NCBI GenBank assembly: GCA_005217565.1
Contig: SJCO01000007.1
Coordinates: 248,001 to 312,000 of the forward strand
Length of the DNA: 64,000 bases
Reading direction: 5' to 3'
Source of the DNA: Puteibacter caeruleilacunae
GTDB lineage: Bacteria; Bacteroidota; Bacteroidia; Bacteroidales; Prolixibacteraceae
A program made the position numbers and the translations under genes. The notes below the pieces were generated by a model that saw only the letters and a list, made by a program, of their open reading frames with translations, was not told the origin of the DNA and did no database searches. Shown one piece after another: positions 25,565 through 35,654 of this stretch; positions within the stretch are counted from its first letter, which is position 1, and every line of letters starts with the position of its first letter.

Positions 25565-25744
25565 TTAAACCATTCTCATTGAATAAAACTTCTGTAGAGA
25601 CAAATCAATAATATTTTCCATCCACCTCAATTTCTTTTCTTTTGTTGTGTATCTGAAATATCTATCATTTGCTTCTTTTGCCTGGATTGCATTTTGCATC
25701 CGGTACATTTTCTTAATAAATCTTTTTAATCTTTCCTGTTTCAT
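25565..25744 (-). CDS. Small basic hypothetical protein (59 aa)
   Basis: Open frame on the minus strand from the ATG at 25744 to a TAA ending at 25565, encoding a 59-residue, Lys/Arg- and aromatic-rich protein (start MKQERLKRFIKKMYRMQNAI). It has no cysteines and no signal peptide. Most of it is predicted helical by eye. I do not recognise a family. Support is its direct position 10 nt upstream of the zinc-ribbon gene and its balanced composition compared with the AT-rich flanks. A plausible small nucleic-acid-binding protein, but this is a guess. Confidence 0.5.
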   Translation of the reverse strand: MKQERLKRFIKKMYRMQNAIQAKEANDRYFRYTTKEKKLRWMENIIDLSLQKFYSMRMV

Positions 25745-25847
25745 AGTGTTATAAGTTTAAGTTTTCAAATTACGACATAAATCTAAAACAAACAGGAAAG
25801 ATTAAAGCAAACTAAAAGTTATTAGAATATTAAAAAAATTATAACTC

Positions 25848-26321
25848 TTAGTCCATATCTACAGATCTGGCAATATAGGTAGAATAATCTTTCACCTGAG
25901 GCTCATAATCTCTATGAAATAAATCAGACGAGACCATGAAATCAGCAGTAGATCTATTAGAAGCCATCGGGATATTGTACAATGCTGCAATTCTCATAAG
26001 TGCCTTTACGTCTACATCATGAGGTTGTGGCTGCATTGGATCCCATAAGAAAAACAGCATGTCAACTTTACCTTCACAGATATATGCACCCAATTGCTGA
26101 TCTCCTCCTAGTGGTCCTGATTTAAAACGAATTACTTCTGGAGGGACAATATCATTCTCTTCACATTTCTTCACTAATGTTTCTTGCACAAGCTTACCTG
26201 TAGTACCAGTGCAAACCAAACTATGTGATGCAAGTTCTTTCCAGTTATATGCAACCCACTCCACTAAATCCTTCTTCCTATTATCGTGGGCTACAAGGGC
26301 GATTAATTTTTTCTTCTTCAT
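25848..26321 (-). CDS. mgsA: Methylglyoxal synthase
   Basis: 157 residues. Converts dihydroxyacetone phosphate to methylglyoxal and phosphate, an overflow valve for glycolysis under phosphate limitation. Family residues are in place: VAHDNRK with His12/Asp13, the phosphate loop CTGTTGK (37-43), SGPLGGDQQ with catalytic Asp74 (E. coli Asp71), and LWDPMQPQPHDVDVKAL with His101 (E. coli His98). Monocistronic; no glyoxalase gene is nearby. Confidence 0.95.
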   Translation of the reverse strand: MKKKKLIALVAHDNRKKDLVEWVAYNWKELASHSLVCTGTTGKLVQETLVKKCEENDIVPPEVIRFKSGPLGGDQQLGAYICEGKVDMLFFLWDPMQPQPHDVDVKALMRIAALYNIPMASNRSTADFMVSSDLFHRDYEPQVKDYSTYIARSVDMD

Positions 26322-26525
26322 TTTTAATTTTTTCTATAAAATACTCAGAAACATACACCATTCATTATCTAACAGATCATAACTAGTTGTTCGTTTTGAT
26401 TACTGGAAATAAAACTTGTGTTTGCTTCATCTATTAATAATCTAAATCATCAATATAACTACATTGAGTTATTAGATAAAAATAGTACTATTTTGGCTTT
26501 CTCCAATAATAAATTAATCTATTGA

Positions 26526-27356
26526 TTATTTCATAACAATGGATTCATTTACCAATTCAAAGCAATCGAATCGAGTAAGATCATTTTTATCGATAATATT
26601 TCTAAGTGTAGTCTTGTATTTATTTCTACATTCAGAATATGAATCCAAATATTCAATTAATACCATCGGATTGGCCATATCAAATCTTTTCTCTCTAAAT
26701 TTCTGATAAGGCTTTGCTCTTCCAAGCGTTAGATAATAATGTTCGATTGAATGCTTTATGTCATCATAAGATCGAACATAAATATCCTGATCTCCTCTTT
26801 TGAAAGCTGCTTTAAAACTGTTTTTACCTTTATTGAATGACCAAACACCAAATAAATTGTTTGCTTCAATACAAAAACGTGACGTTCCCCAACCTGATTC
26901 CACGATGGCCTGGGCAATGGTTAAACTAATTGGATGTGGTTTAAGTCTCTTTTTTAAATCATCTATATCAATCGCATGATATTTTTTCATTTCAGTCTGC
27001 ATGAAAGTACGATCTTCAGGTAGAATTTCCTTTCCTTGTTTTAGTCTATTATGAAGAAAAGTTATCTTCTCCAATTTTTGGTACAATTCAAACTGAACAG
27101 CCATAGCTGCAGGAACTACCATTTGCAGAAAATGATCTTTGCGTTCTTGCACAGTCAAATTCTCTAATGGTACGATATTCTTATAGATAATTGGTTTGAC
27201 ATAAACCGAATCGAAGCTGTTTGCAATTTCCAGATAAGAACCTATCTCTCGATAGTCATAGATAATCTCTTTCTCGGGGAATTTTACATTTTCGCATCCA
27301 ATAAGAAAACCAAGGAATAAAATTCCTATTAAATGTAGTTTCATTTTCTTAATCAT
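26526..27356 (-). CDS. Bax-like glucosaminidase-domain lipoprotein
   Basis: About 276 residues from the ATG at 27356 (an upstream in-frame ATG at 27398 adds residues before the signal). Lipoprotein signal MIKKMKLHLIGILFLGFLIGCE, lipobox FLIGC. The C-terminal half is a Bax/FlgJ-type glucosaminidase domain: LTIAQAIVESGWGTSRFCIEANNLFGVWSF, with the likely catalytic Glu in VESGWG, and YDDIKHSIEHYYLTLGRA further on. Such enzymes cut the glycan strands of peptidoglycan. Probably a membrane-anchored cell-wall hydrolase. Confidence 0.88.
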   Translation of the reverse strand: MIKKMKLHLIGILFLGFLIGCENVKFPEKEIIYDYREIGSYLEIANSFDSVYVKPIIYKNIVPLENLTVQERKDHFLQMVVPAAMAVQFELYQKLEKITFLHNRLKQGKEILPEDRTFMQTEMKKYHAIDIDDLKKRLKPHPISLTIAQAIVESGWGTSRFCIEANNLFGVWSFNKGKNSFKAAFKRGDQDIYVRSYDDIKHSIEHYYLTLGRAKPYQKFREKRFDMANPMVLIEYLDSYSECRNKYKTTLRNIIDKNDLTRFDCFELVNESIVMK

Positions 27357-27428
27357 ATACATAATGTATTCGTGGCAAAGATATGAATCCTTTCTCATTT
27401 ACCAATTTAAATATTGTTAAGAACATAA

Positions 27429-27462
27429 AAAAGGAGCTGAATATTAAGATTCCGCTCCTTTT
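27429..27462 (-). terminator. Terminator of the E2-E1-flavodoxin operon
   Basis: AAAAGGAGC / GCTCCTTTT (27429-27437 with 27454-27462), with T-rich sequence following on the minus strand. It lies about 200 nt after the flavodoxin stop and just before the Bax-like gene. Confidence 0.75.
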
Positions 27463-27662
27463 CTCACCTCCATGTTTTATATTCCTAATTGTTTCTTTTC
27501 GCAAGAATAACTTAGCAAAGTTTGCTGTATCCATGCTTAAGAGCCAATTACGTTTAGCATTTTTCCTATATGAAATACATCTGATTAAGTTAATTGTTCA
27601 TTAATTGGAATAAAATTTTCCCTCTCTCTTATATATCACAATTTAATAATCAGTTGATTATT

Positions 27663-28169
27663 CTATCGAAAATATCCTTTGATCTCTGTAACCCATTCTG
27701 TTACACGCTGATTCGTTAAACGTCCTTGATTTTCTTGATCTAAAACTAACCCACAAAACTGATCACCTCGGACAGCCTGAGAATTTTCAAATTTGTAGCC
27801 TTTTATGCTTGTAAATCCAACAACAGTAGCACCTCTTTTTTCCAATAAAGAAGCCATAATACCTATGGCATCTCCGAAATTCTCAGGATAACCTTTTTGA
27901 TCACCTAAACCATAAATAGCTATTATCTTATCTGTTAGATCTAATTCTTCTATTGTAGGAAGAAACTCATCCCAATAATTTGGAAGTTCACCATCAAACC
28001 AAGTTGGTACTCCCAAGATATAATTATCAAATGATATAAAAATATCTTCTGTAGTTATTTCAATATCAATTATTTCGACATCTCCATCGTTAAACTCCTT
28101 GACAATTTTCTCTGCAACTTTAGCTGTTTTATTGGATCTGAAACTGTAAAATAGTCCTATCTTTTTCAT
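27663..28169 (-). CDS. Flavodoxin
   Basis: 168 residues from the ATG at 28169; two further in-frame codons upstream would need a TTG start. FMN-phosphate loop: GLFYSFRSNKTAKVAEKI, in which the usual S/T-G-N-T is S-N-K-T. The second FMN loop is GVPTWFDGELPNYWDEF, with Trp stacking on the flavin, and the third is YGLGDQKGYPENFGDA. The insert of long-chain flavodoxins is present. It begins 11 nt after the E1 gene, so it belongs to the 2-oxoacid dehydrogenase operon. Low-potential electron carrier. Confidence 0.9.
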   Translation of the reverse strand: MKKIGLFYSFRSNKTAKVAEKIVKEFNDGDVEIIDIEITTEDIFISFDNYILGVPTWFDGELPNYWDEFLPTIEELDLTDKIIAIYGLGDQKGYPENFGDAIGIMASLLEKRGATVVGFTSIKGYKFENSQAVRGDQFCGLVLDQENQGRLTNQRVTEWVTEIKGYFR

Positions 28170-28180
28170 AATCAATCTAA

Positions 28181-30223
28181 TTAGTATGCTATAAGCTTCT
28201 TAACTTCTTCGTAAATCTTATCTGTATTAGGCAATGTGGCTTTTTCTAGAATTCGATTAAATCCGATTGGTGTGAATGGTGCTCCTAGTCTTCTAACAGG
28301 ACCATCAAGATATTCAAAGCCATCCTCCATTATTGTGGCCGATAATTCAGCACCGAAACCACTAAACACATTGTCCTCATGAACAATCAACACTTTTCCT
28401 GTCTTCTTAACAGATTTTAGGATCGTTCCCCGATCAAGAGGAATCAATGATCGTAAGTCTATAACTTCAATACTGACTGAAGCTTCCTCCTCTAGTTTTA
28501 AAGCCACGTCGACACACATATGTGTTGTATTACCATACGTAAGAATTGTCAGATCATTCCCTGATTTTCTAATTCTCGCCTTACCAAATGGAACTTCAAA
28601 ATCATCTGGAATTGAGGTTGCGGCAACAGGAGCATTATATAAAGCCTTTGGCTCAAGAAATAGAGTAAGTCCTTTTGAACGCATTGAAGTACGAAGTAAT
28701 CCTGCAGCGTCATCGGCATATGAAGGATAAACTATCCTCACACCTGGTAAAGCTGTTAAAGCCCCTTCGATATTCTGCGAATGGTACATTCCTCCTCCAA
28801 TATATCCCCCTGAGGCAAGTCTTATGGTGATATTTGGTGAAAATTTACCATTTGAACGCCAGAAGTCATGACTGGTATCCACGTATTGTTCCATTGCTGG
28901 CCAGAAATAATCGGCAAATTCTGCTCCTTCAACAACGATTCTAATCTTATCATCGTATCGACTCATTCCATTTGCGGTACCAAGAATATAATCCTCTGCG
29001 ATTGGTGCATTAAATACTCGTTCTTCCCCAAATTCCTGCTGCATACCTTTGGATACATTAAAGATTCCCCCCTTATCTTTATTTGCCATATCTTGTCCCC
29101 AAATAAAAGTATCAGGATTATCGCGAAATTCTTCCTTTAGAGTTTTATTTAAAGCTTCAACCAGTTTAAACTTTTCACCCTTATGGTCATGCAAGCCATC
29201 AATAAATACTTTTGGCGTATGTTCTTCAGCAAATACAAAGTTTGTAATTGATTTAGGATCGGGATCTGCAGCTGATATTGCTTTTTTATGTGCTCGTTTT
29301 ACAACCCCTTTAACTTTATCATCGATTACATCTAATTCTTCCGCTGTCAAGCGTTTATAACGAATCAGCATTCTTCGAAACTTATTAAGAGGATCATACT
29401 CTGACACATAGCCCAATTCACTTTCATTGCGATAAAGTTCATGACGGTCAGAATTTGAATGAGAATGCATTCTAACACAGTTGGCTTGAACAATTACCGG
29501 TTCACCATTCTCTAGTACATGTCGTTTAGCCTCGAGCATCGCATTCATTGATTCAAAGACATCCTTACCATTACAGTGAATGATTCGCAAATTCTTAAAT
29601 CCTTTGAAATTATTAGCCACTTTCCGATTAGCTGTCTGGTCTTTCTTTGGCACTGATATTCCATAACCATTATCCTGAATTACAAATATTACAGGCAATT
29701 TTTCTCGCGAAGCGCCATTGATTGCTTCGTATACATATCCTTCGGAAACTGAAGACTCCCCTTGAGAACTAATCGCTACACCTTTTGCTCTATAATATTT
29801 GATAGCCCTGGCCACTCCGGCTGCATGTAAAGTATGATTACCTGTTGCAGATGATACATTATGAATATTGAATTCCGGTTTTCCAAAATGATTTGACATA
29901 TGTCGGCCACCACTCGCAACATCATCAGCTTTTGAGATACCATTAAGAATTAATTCTTCAGCTGTCAATCCTGCTGATAAATTTGTTAGCATATCTCGAT
30001 AATATGGAAAAAGATGGTCATGCTTTTTATCAAAAACCTGTCCAATGGCCAATTGAATTCCATCATGACCTGCGTATGGAGCATGATAAGACCATCCAAT
30101 TGCTTGCTTTAAATAATTGGGAGCTTTGTCATCAATTGTACGTCCCAACTTTAACAGATGATACCACTTCTCTAGAATTTTTTTGTCAGTGGTTTTTATG
30201 CTATGTTTTTTAGGTATTACCAT
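28181..30223 (-). CDS. 2-oxoacid dehydrogenase E1 component, fused alpha-beta (pyruvate or branched-chain type)
   Basis: 680 residues. Residues 1 to about 340 are E1-alpha: GHDGIQLAIG and the thiamine diphosphate motif QGESSVSEG ... QDNGYGIS (GES in place of the usual GDG, as in related fused proteins). Residues from about 345 are E1-beta: VEALNKTLKEEF, FNAPIAEDYILG, GGYIGGGMYHSQNIEG and VIDLRSLIPLD. The fused E1 is the standard Bacteroidota form. It decarboxylates a 2-oxoacid and acetylates the lipoyl arm of E2. Whether the substrate is pyruvate or branched-chain 2-oxoacids cannot be told with confidence. E3 is not in the window. Confidence 0.9.
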   Translation of the reverse strand: MVIPKKHSIKTTDKKILEKWYHLLKLGRTIDDKAPNYLKQAIGWSYHAPYAGHDGIQLAIGQVFDKKHDHLFPYYRDMLTNLSAGLTAEELILNGISKADDVASGGRHMSNHFGKPEFNIHNVSSATGNHTLHAAGVARAIKYYRAKGVAISSQGESSVSEGYVYEAINGASREKLPVIFVIQDNGYGISVPKKDQTANRKVANNFKGFKNLRIIHCNGKDVFESMNAMLEAKRHVLENGEPVIVQANCVRMHSHSNSDRHELYRNESELGYVSEYDPLNKFRRMLIRYKRLTAEELDVIDDKVKGVVKRAHKKAISAADPDPKSITNFVFAEEHTPKVFIDGLHDHKGEKFKLVEALNKTLKEEFRDNPDTFIWGQDMANKDKGGIFNVSKGMQQEFGEERVFNAPIAEDYILGTANGMSRYDDKIRIVVEGAEFADYFWPAMEQYVDTSHDFWRSNGKFSPNITIRLASGGYIGGGMYHSQNIEGALTALPGVRIVYPSYADDAAGLLRTSMRSKGLTLFLEPKALYNAPVAATSIPDDFEVPFGKARIRKSGNDLTILTYGNTTHMCVDVALKLEEEASVSIEVIDLRSLIPLDRGTILKSVKKTGKVLIVHEDNVFSGFGAELSATIMEDGFEYLDGPVRRLGAPFTPIGFNRILEKATLPNTDKIYEEVKKLIAY

Positions 30224-30271
30224 TTTATTAAATATTTATTGAAATCAGTTTCTACAATACTTTTTCACCTC

Positions 30272-31564
30272 TCACACTACCCTATCGACATTAAACTCTT
30301 CAAGAATATCTGCTACTCTCCTTAAGAAAGCACCACCAAGAACTCCATCAACTATTCGGTGATCATAGGATAATGAAAGAAACATTTTATGTCGAACTAC
30401 TATTGCATCACCTGTTGGAGTCTCCATTACAGCAGGCTTCTTTTCAATACTACCAGTAGCCATTACAGCTACTTGAGGCTGATTTATAATAGGAGTCCCC
30501 ATCAGATTTCTAAAAGTGCCAAAATTGGTAATAGTAAAAGTGCCTTCCTGATATTCATCTGGAGATAGTTTATTTTCCCTTGCTCCTTCGGCCAATCGAT
30601 TCATTTCCGAAGTTAAACCTGTCAAATTCTTCATGTTAGCCTGCTTAATTACAGGAACAACAAGATTTCCATCAGGTTTAGCTACAGCAATCGCAATATT
30701 TTTATCTTTCTTTATGATTACCTTATCATCATCAACAGATGAATTTACCAATGGATACTCTATCAATGCTTTAGCAACAGCTTCAACAAATACAGGCATA
30801 TACGTTATCTTTTCTCCATATTTTTCCTGGAAGGCATCCTTGTTCTTTGTTCGCCACAAAACAAGGTTCGTAACATCAACTTCTACCATAGTCGTTACAT
30901 GAGGAGCTACTTTCTTAGAATACACCATGTGCTCTGCAATCATCTTACGCACACGATCCATTTCCATTATCGTATCCTCAGCACCAATCGAATAACTTAC
31001 ACTTACTTTTGTTTTCTCTTCTTTAATCAATACTGTTTCCTCCACTGGCTCTTTCCGATTTTTCAGATAATCTAGAAGATCCTTTTTTTGTACACGTCCA
31101 TTTAAGCCACTTCCTTTTACTTGCTCAAGTTCATCAATTGATATATCCTCACGTTGAGCAATACTCTTAACCAATGGAGAGTAAAAGCGATTACTTAACG
31201 AACCAAAGTCTTTCTTTGCTATAGTTTTACTAGAATCTTCAACATTAACCTGGTCATCTGTAATTGATTCATTATCTAGTTGATCAAGTTCTGTTCCATT
31301 ATCTTCATCTGATGAATTTTCTTCTTCAGTGTCAACTAATAGTACCAATTTACCCACAGGCACTAAATCATCAACATTAAAAAATATTTTCTTCACTACA
31401 CCGTCGACTGGAGACGGTATTTCAGAATCGACTTTATCGGTGGCTATCTCGAAAAGCACATCATCTTCCTCAATTCGATCACCTTCTTTTACAAACCATT
31501 TGGTAATGGTTGCTTCCTGAACACTTTCACCCATCTTGGGCATAACGATCTTAAAATCAGACAT
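30272..31564 (-). CDS. 2-oxoacid dehydrogenase E2 component (dihydrolipoyl acyltransferase)
   Basis: 430 residues. A single lipoyl domain at the N-terminus with the lipoylated Lys44 in FEIATDKVDSE, an acidic linker (95-115), the E3/E1-binding domain (about 128-165, SPLVKSIAQREDISIDELEQV) and the catalytic acyltransferase domain with the active-site segment SYDHRIVDG near the C-terminus. First gene of the E2-E1-flavodoxin operon, 48 nt before E1. The upstream 570 nt contain no gene. Confidence 0.92.
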   Translation of the reverse strand: MSDFKIVMPKMGESVQEATITKWFVKEGDRIEEDDVLFEIATDKVDSEIPSPVDGVVKKIFFNVDDLVPVGKLVLLVDTEEENSSDEDNGTELDQLDNESITDDQVNVEDSSKTIAKKDFGSLSNRFYSPLVKSIAQREDISIDELEQVKGSGLNGRVQKKDLLDYLKNRKEPVEETVLIKEEKTKVSVSYSIGAEDTIMEMDRVRKMIAEHMVYSKKVAPHVTTMVEVDVTNLVLWRTKNKDAFQEKYGEKITYMPVFVEAVAKALIEYPLVNSSVDDDKVIIKKDKNIAIAVAKPDGNLVVPVIKQANMKNLTGLTSEMNRLAEGARENKLSPDEYQEGTFTITNFGTFRNLMGTPIINQPQVAVMATGSIEKKPAVMETPTGDAIVVRHKMFLSLSYDHRIVDGVLGGAFLRRVADILEEFNVDRVV

Positions 31565-32137
31565 TATATTATTCGATATTATGTTGTTATTTTATCCTTT
31601 ATCTGTACTAATAACAACCCCGTTTTCTAAATGTTCAGGAAATGCCTTTCTCAAGGCTGGTATAGCACATAGCTATTCAAATCGACAACATAATGATTTT
31701 AAGTATGTTATATGTGTTAGAAATAGAATAATATGCCATAAATGAATACAATCTCGATTATACTAAGTAAAATGCAGGCATGTATCCTTTTCAAAAGGAG
31801 GATTTATTAATATTGCTAGTAATATCGATGTTTTCAAGAAGGTAAATCACTCGGATAAAACAAGGTGAATTTCTATCCATATTAATCTAATTACATTATG
31901 ACATGCGCCTTGAAATTACTGGTCTATCAAAGCTCCTAGTTGGTTGTCTTATCCCATAAAAGTGTGATAACTAGTCATATTGTGGTGTTTATCGATTTAA
32001 AGATTGCATTTCTATAGGAATGTATATGACGTACTGGTCGACACATTGGTTAAATATAAAGATAGATTGTTCTATTTATTTAAATTAAGTTGACCGTCTC
32101 AGTAATAAACTATCAATTTAGATAAACTCTGTATTTT
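31565..32137. other. Gene-free stretch
   Basis: About 570 nt between the E2 start and the end of the S9 peptidase gene (both minus). I see no ORF with family features, no tRNA arms, and no strong hairpin. It must contain the operon promoter, but no clean TAnnTTTG box is visible on the minus strand near 31564. Confidence 0.5.
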
Positions 32138-34012
32138 TCAATATTTCAAGTACTTATCTAAAAACTTCAAAATACGATCATAAGCCTTAATTTCATTCTC
32201 CTTCTTTCTAAAGCCATGTCCTTCATCCTCAAATAGTAAATATTCTACTGCTATACCATTTTCACGAACTTCATTGACAATATCATCCGATTCTGCTCGT
32301 AATACTCGGGGATCGTTAGCTCCCTGCGCAACAAATAATGGTTTATTGATCTTATCTGCGGAAAACAACGGAGACATCTTCTTTAACCTAATAGAATCGA
32401 CAGTGAATGGATTACCCATCTCCGCATAAAGTGCTTTCCTATATGCTTCCCAATACGGAGGAATTGACTTTAATGTACGCATCAGATTAGTGATTCCGAA
32501 CAAATTAACACCTATTTTAAACTCCTCTGGATGAAGAGATAAAGCAGCCATGGTTATATATCCACCATATGAACTACCTATGATTCCAATGTTATCAGCA
32601 TCGACATAATCAAGCTGAGCTAGATATGACTTTGCGTCAATACAATCTCTTAAATCCACATCTCCGTGCTTAAGATCATCCATTCGAGCAAAACTCTTCC
32701 CATATCCACTACTTCCACGATTATTTACCGCTAATATCGCATAACCATGATTACTTAAAAACTGGATCAGGGGATTGTAAGTTAGACGTGATTGTCCTCC
32801 AGGTCCGCCATGTACCCATATTAATGCAGGTACCTTATTAGTACTATTTGCCAATTTAGGTTTATACAGTATAGCCGGAATATCTAAATCATCGGAAGCT
32901 TTATACCTAACATTGATACCATCTACTAAATCCTGACGATTAATTTCTGGATTCATTGATTCTGTAAGACGTTGAAGTTGCTCATTTTTCAGATCATATA
33001 TGAAGATATTATTGGGCGAAGTGCTACTCCCAACAGAAAAACGCAAGAGCTTCTCACTCTTTGAGACATACACCTTATTAATACTACTTCCATCAATTGT
33101 AGGTATCATTACTTCCCTTGAAGACTCTGTATCAATAACTTTTATCTTTGTTTGACCATCCTCATTGATCCCAATTACATGATATTTACCGAAATAACTT
33201 TCATAAGCATACCAAATATCCCAATTAGTGCGCCAAACAACTTCTCTCTCCTCTGATTTTAAATTATAGCGAATCAAATAAGTAAACTCACTATTCTCAT
33301 CAGTAAGATAGTAGAGATAATTAGTGTGTAAATCAAAAAACTGAGCTTCATAGTCTGCATTATCTGAACGAGATAACTCTTTGATATTTCCATTTACTCT
33401 ATCAATAAGATATAGTTTACTTGAACTTGTTGTTACAGCTTTTGTTACCGTTAAATATCTATAATCCTTAGAGATTTTATTTAGGTTTAAGCCTTTTTTA
33501 TTCTCATATAACAACTTTAATTCAAAGTTCTCAATATCCATTTCATATAGATCAAAAAACCTCCTGTCTCTCTTATTAGAAACAACAAAAAACGATTTCT
33601 CCTCTCTTTTCCATCCTCCAAATTTAGATGTTGCTCCTTTCCAGGGTGTAACATCGGTGATATGCCCTTCCAGATCTTTGATATAAATATGGTATACCTC
33701 GTTACCTCCTTCATCTGATTTAAGAATTATGCGATCATCTTTAGGAAAATAGCTTTCCGCAAAATATGATTTGTCCTCAGAGAAAGTTAATTGTTTTTTA
33801 CTATTATCCTTTAAGTTTACCTCCCAAGCATTAATAACACCTGATCTATTACTGGAATAGAGCATTTTCGATTCATCATGATTAAAGGTACCTCCTAATA
33901 TCATATCGTTCTTTAGAAAATCCTCAATGTCGTATCGATATGTTTTATCCTGTTTGCTTAGCTGACAGGAATAAAACAATAACAAGGCAAATATGTATAA
34001 ATAAGACTTCAT
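32138..34012 (-). CDS. S9 family prolyl-oligopeptidase-type peptidase, lipoprotein
   Basis: 624 residues. Lipoprotein signal MKSYLYIFALLLFYSCQ with the lipid-bearing Cys16. An N-terminal WD/PD40-like seven-bladed propeller is followed by an alpha/beta-hydrolase domain. The catalytic Ser481 is in GIIGSSYGGY, the Asp is in AQGANDPRV, and the His is in DEGHGFRKKEN. The oxyanion-hole segment WVHGGPGGQ is intact. It probably trims peptides in the periplasm. Monocistronic. Confidence 0.92.
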   Translation of the reverse strand: MKSYLYIFALLLFYSCQLSKQDKTYRYDIEDFLKNDMILGGTFNHDESKMLYSSNRSGVINAWEVNLKDNSKKQLTFSEDKSYFAESYFPKDDRIILKSDEGGNEVYHIYIKDLEGHITDVTPWKGATSKFGGWKREEKSFFVVSNKRDRRFFDLYEMDIENFELKLLYENKKGLNLNKISKDYRYLTVTKAVTTSSSKLYLIDRVNGNIKELSRSDNADYEAQFFDLHTNYLYYLTDENSEFTYLIRYNLKSEEREVVWRTNWDIWYAYESYFGKYHVIGINEDGQTKIKVIDTESSREVMIPTIDGSSINKVYVSKSEKLLRFSVGSSTSPNNIFIYDLKNEQLQRLTESMNPEINRQDLVDGINVRYKASDDLDIPAILYKPKLANSTNKVPALIWVHGGPGGQSRLTYNPLIQFLSNHGYAILAVNNRGSSGYGKSFARMDDLKHGDVDLRDCIDAKSYLAQLDYVDADNIGIIGSSYGGYITMAALSLHPEEFKIGVNLFGITNLMRTLKSIPPYWEAYRKALYAEMGNPFTVDSIRLKKMSPLFSADKINKPLFVAQGANDPRVLRAESDDIVNEVRENGIAVEYLLFEDEGHGFRKKENEIKAYDRILKFLDKYLKY

Positions 34013-34375
34013 AAACTCTATTTTCAGGACTAGTCGTTAGTTTTTATCGTTATATCACAAGTTACACAATCTTTTCTCAGTAGAAAAGATCAAATGTAAA
34101 AAATGTTAAAAGAATTCAAAGATAGCATGTGCAATATGTAGCTTTAATAGTGCTATCTATTATAATCAGCGTTAGGTAAAACTATTGAGTAGTGTTAGCT
34201 AGTATAAAAATAGCAGAAGTATGATTTAGCACAAAAAGAAAGAACACTATAACCAACTGTATCCCTATCATATAAAAGAATTATCCAATATAGGATAGGC
34301 AGAATTGCTACAATGTTCTTTCTGAAAACAATAAGCTTGTTATTGCTTATATTGATCTGTGATTAACTCCGATAT
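34013..34375. other. Gene-free stretch
   Basis: About 360 nt between the S9 peptidase start and the trpB stop, both on the minus strand. AT-rich; I see no ORF, no trpA remnant, and no strong terminator. Confidence 0.5.
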
Positions 34376-35614
34376 TTATTCAATACCATATTTCTTTCCA
34401 TAGTTCTCTACAACGAAATCAATATCCTTATCTCCTCTTCCAGATAGATTTATAAGAATAGTCTGATCTCTATCAAGTGTTGCAGCAAGTTTCATTGCAT
34501 AAGCAACAGCATGAGAACTCTCTATAGCAGGAATAATACCTTCTTCACGCGACAATCTAAAGAAAGCATCAATAGCCTCATCATTGTTGATTACCTCATA
34601 ATTAACTCTCTCTACATCTTTCAAATAACTATGTTGAGGACCAACACCAGGATAATCCAAACCACTCGCAATAGTATTTACTGGTGCAGGATTACCTTCA
34701 TCGTCTTGAAGAACATAGGATTTAAATCCATGGATTAATCCAGGAGTACCTAAACTTAAGGTTGCTGCATGTTCTCCATAGTTCAAACTAGATCCTGAAG
34801 GTTCAACCCCATAAATATTAACATCCTCGTCTTGTAAGAATGCAGAAAACAAACCTATAGCATTAGACCCTCCACCAACGCAAGCCACTAAATTATCAGG
34901 CAGCTTACCAGTCATTTCCTGAATTTGTTCTCTAGCTTCTCTTCCGATAATGGATTGGAAATCACGCACCATCATTGGAAATGGATGAGGTCCCACAACA
35001 GAACCAATTGCATATAGTTGAGTTACAGGATCTGCTAAATAAGCCTCAAAAGCAGCATCCACAGCCTCCTTAAGCGTTTTCAAGCCGTGACCAACAGGAA
35101 CTACCTTGGCTCCAAGAATTTGCATTCTTACTACATTAGGATATTCCTTAGCAATATCAACTTCTCCCATGTAAATATCACATTCCAATCCAACTAAAGC
35201 AGCAGCTGTAGCAAGAGCTACTCCATGCTGACCTGCACCGGTCTCAGCAATAATTTTTTTCTTCCCAAGACGTTTAGCAAGTAGTGCCTCTCCTAAGCAG
35301 TGGTTGATTTTATGAGCACCTGTGTGATTTAAGTCTTCTCTTTTCAAATAAATCTGACCTCCTCCAATTGCTTCACTTAATGCCTTACAATGATATACAG
35401 GTGAAGGGCGGCCAGTAAAGTGTTTGTTTAATACAGCCAACTCTTCAATAAAAGCAGGATCCTTTCGGATTTCAAGATAAGCCTGTTCAATCTCTTCCAT
35501 TATTGATTCAAGTGCAGGAGGAATGAATCGTCCACCATATTCACCAAAAAATCCATTCTCATCAGGCATGTTTTCAACCGCAAGAGCAGTTAATTTATCT
35601 TCTTTAACAGTCAT
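34376..35614 (-). CDS. trpB: Tryptophan synthase beta chain
   Basis: 412 residues of the TrpB1 type. N-terminal [22 protein letters not shown]-binding Lys102 in [12 protein letters not shown]; phosphate loop [15 protein letters not shown]-terminal NLSGRGDKD. It condenses indole and serine to tryptophan, normally with TrpA. It is alone here: no trpA or other trp gene lies within the window. Its leader carries a tryptophan-codon attenuator, so it answers to tryptophan supply on its own. It may be an orphan copy besides a complete trp operon elsewhere. Confidence 0.95.
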   Translation of the reverse strand: MTVKEDKLTALAVENMPDENGFFGEYGGRFIPPALESIMEEIEQAYLEIRKDPAFIEELAVLNKHFTGRPSPVYHCKALSEAIGGGQIYLKREDLNHTGAHKINHCLGEALLAKRLGKKKIIAETGAGQHGVALATAAALVGLECDIYMGEVDIAKEYPNVVRMQILGAKVVPVGHGLKTLKEAVDAAFEAYLADPVTQLYAIGSVVGPHPFPMMVRDFQSIIGREAREQIQEMTGKLPDNLVACVGGGSNAIGLFSAFLQDEDVNIYGVEPSGSSLNYGEHAATLSLGTPGLIHGFKSYVLQDDEGNPAPVNTIASGLDYPGVGPQHSYLKDVERVNYEVINNDEAIDAFFRLSREEGIIPAIESSHAVAYAMKLAATLDRDQTILINLSGRGDKDIDFVVENYGKKYGIE

Positions 35615-35654
35615 CTTTATATTTATTTATGTTTTCGGTTACTAAATTGTTTCT

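Noticed and set aside
31536-31745. 69-codon ORF at the start of the E2 gene on the plus strand
   Set aside because: Overlaps the E2 N-terminus in antisense and shows no coding features.
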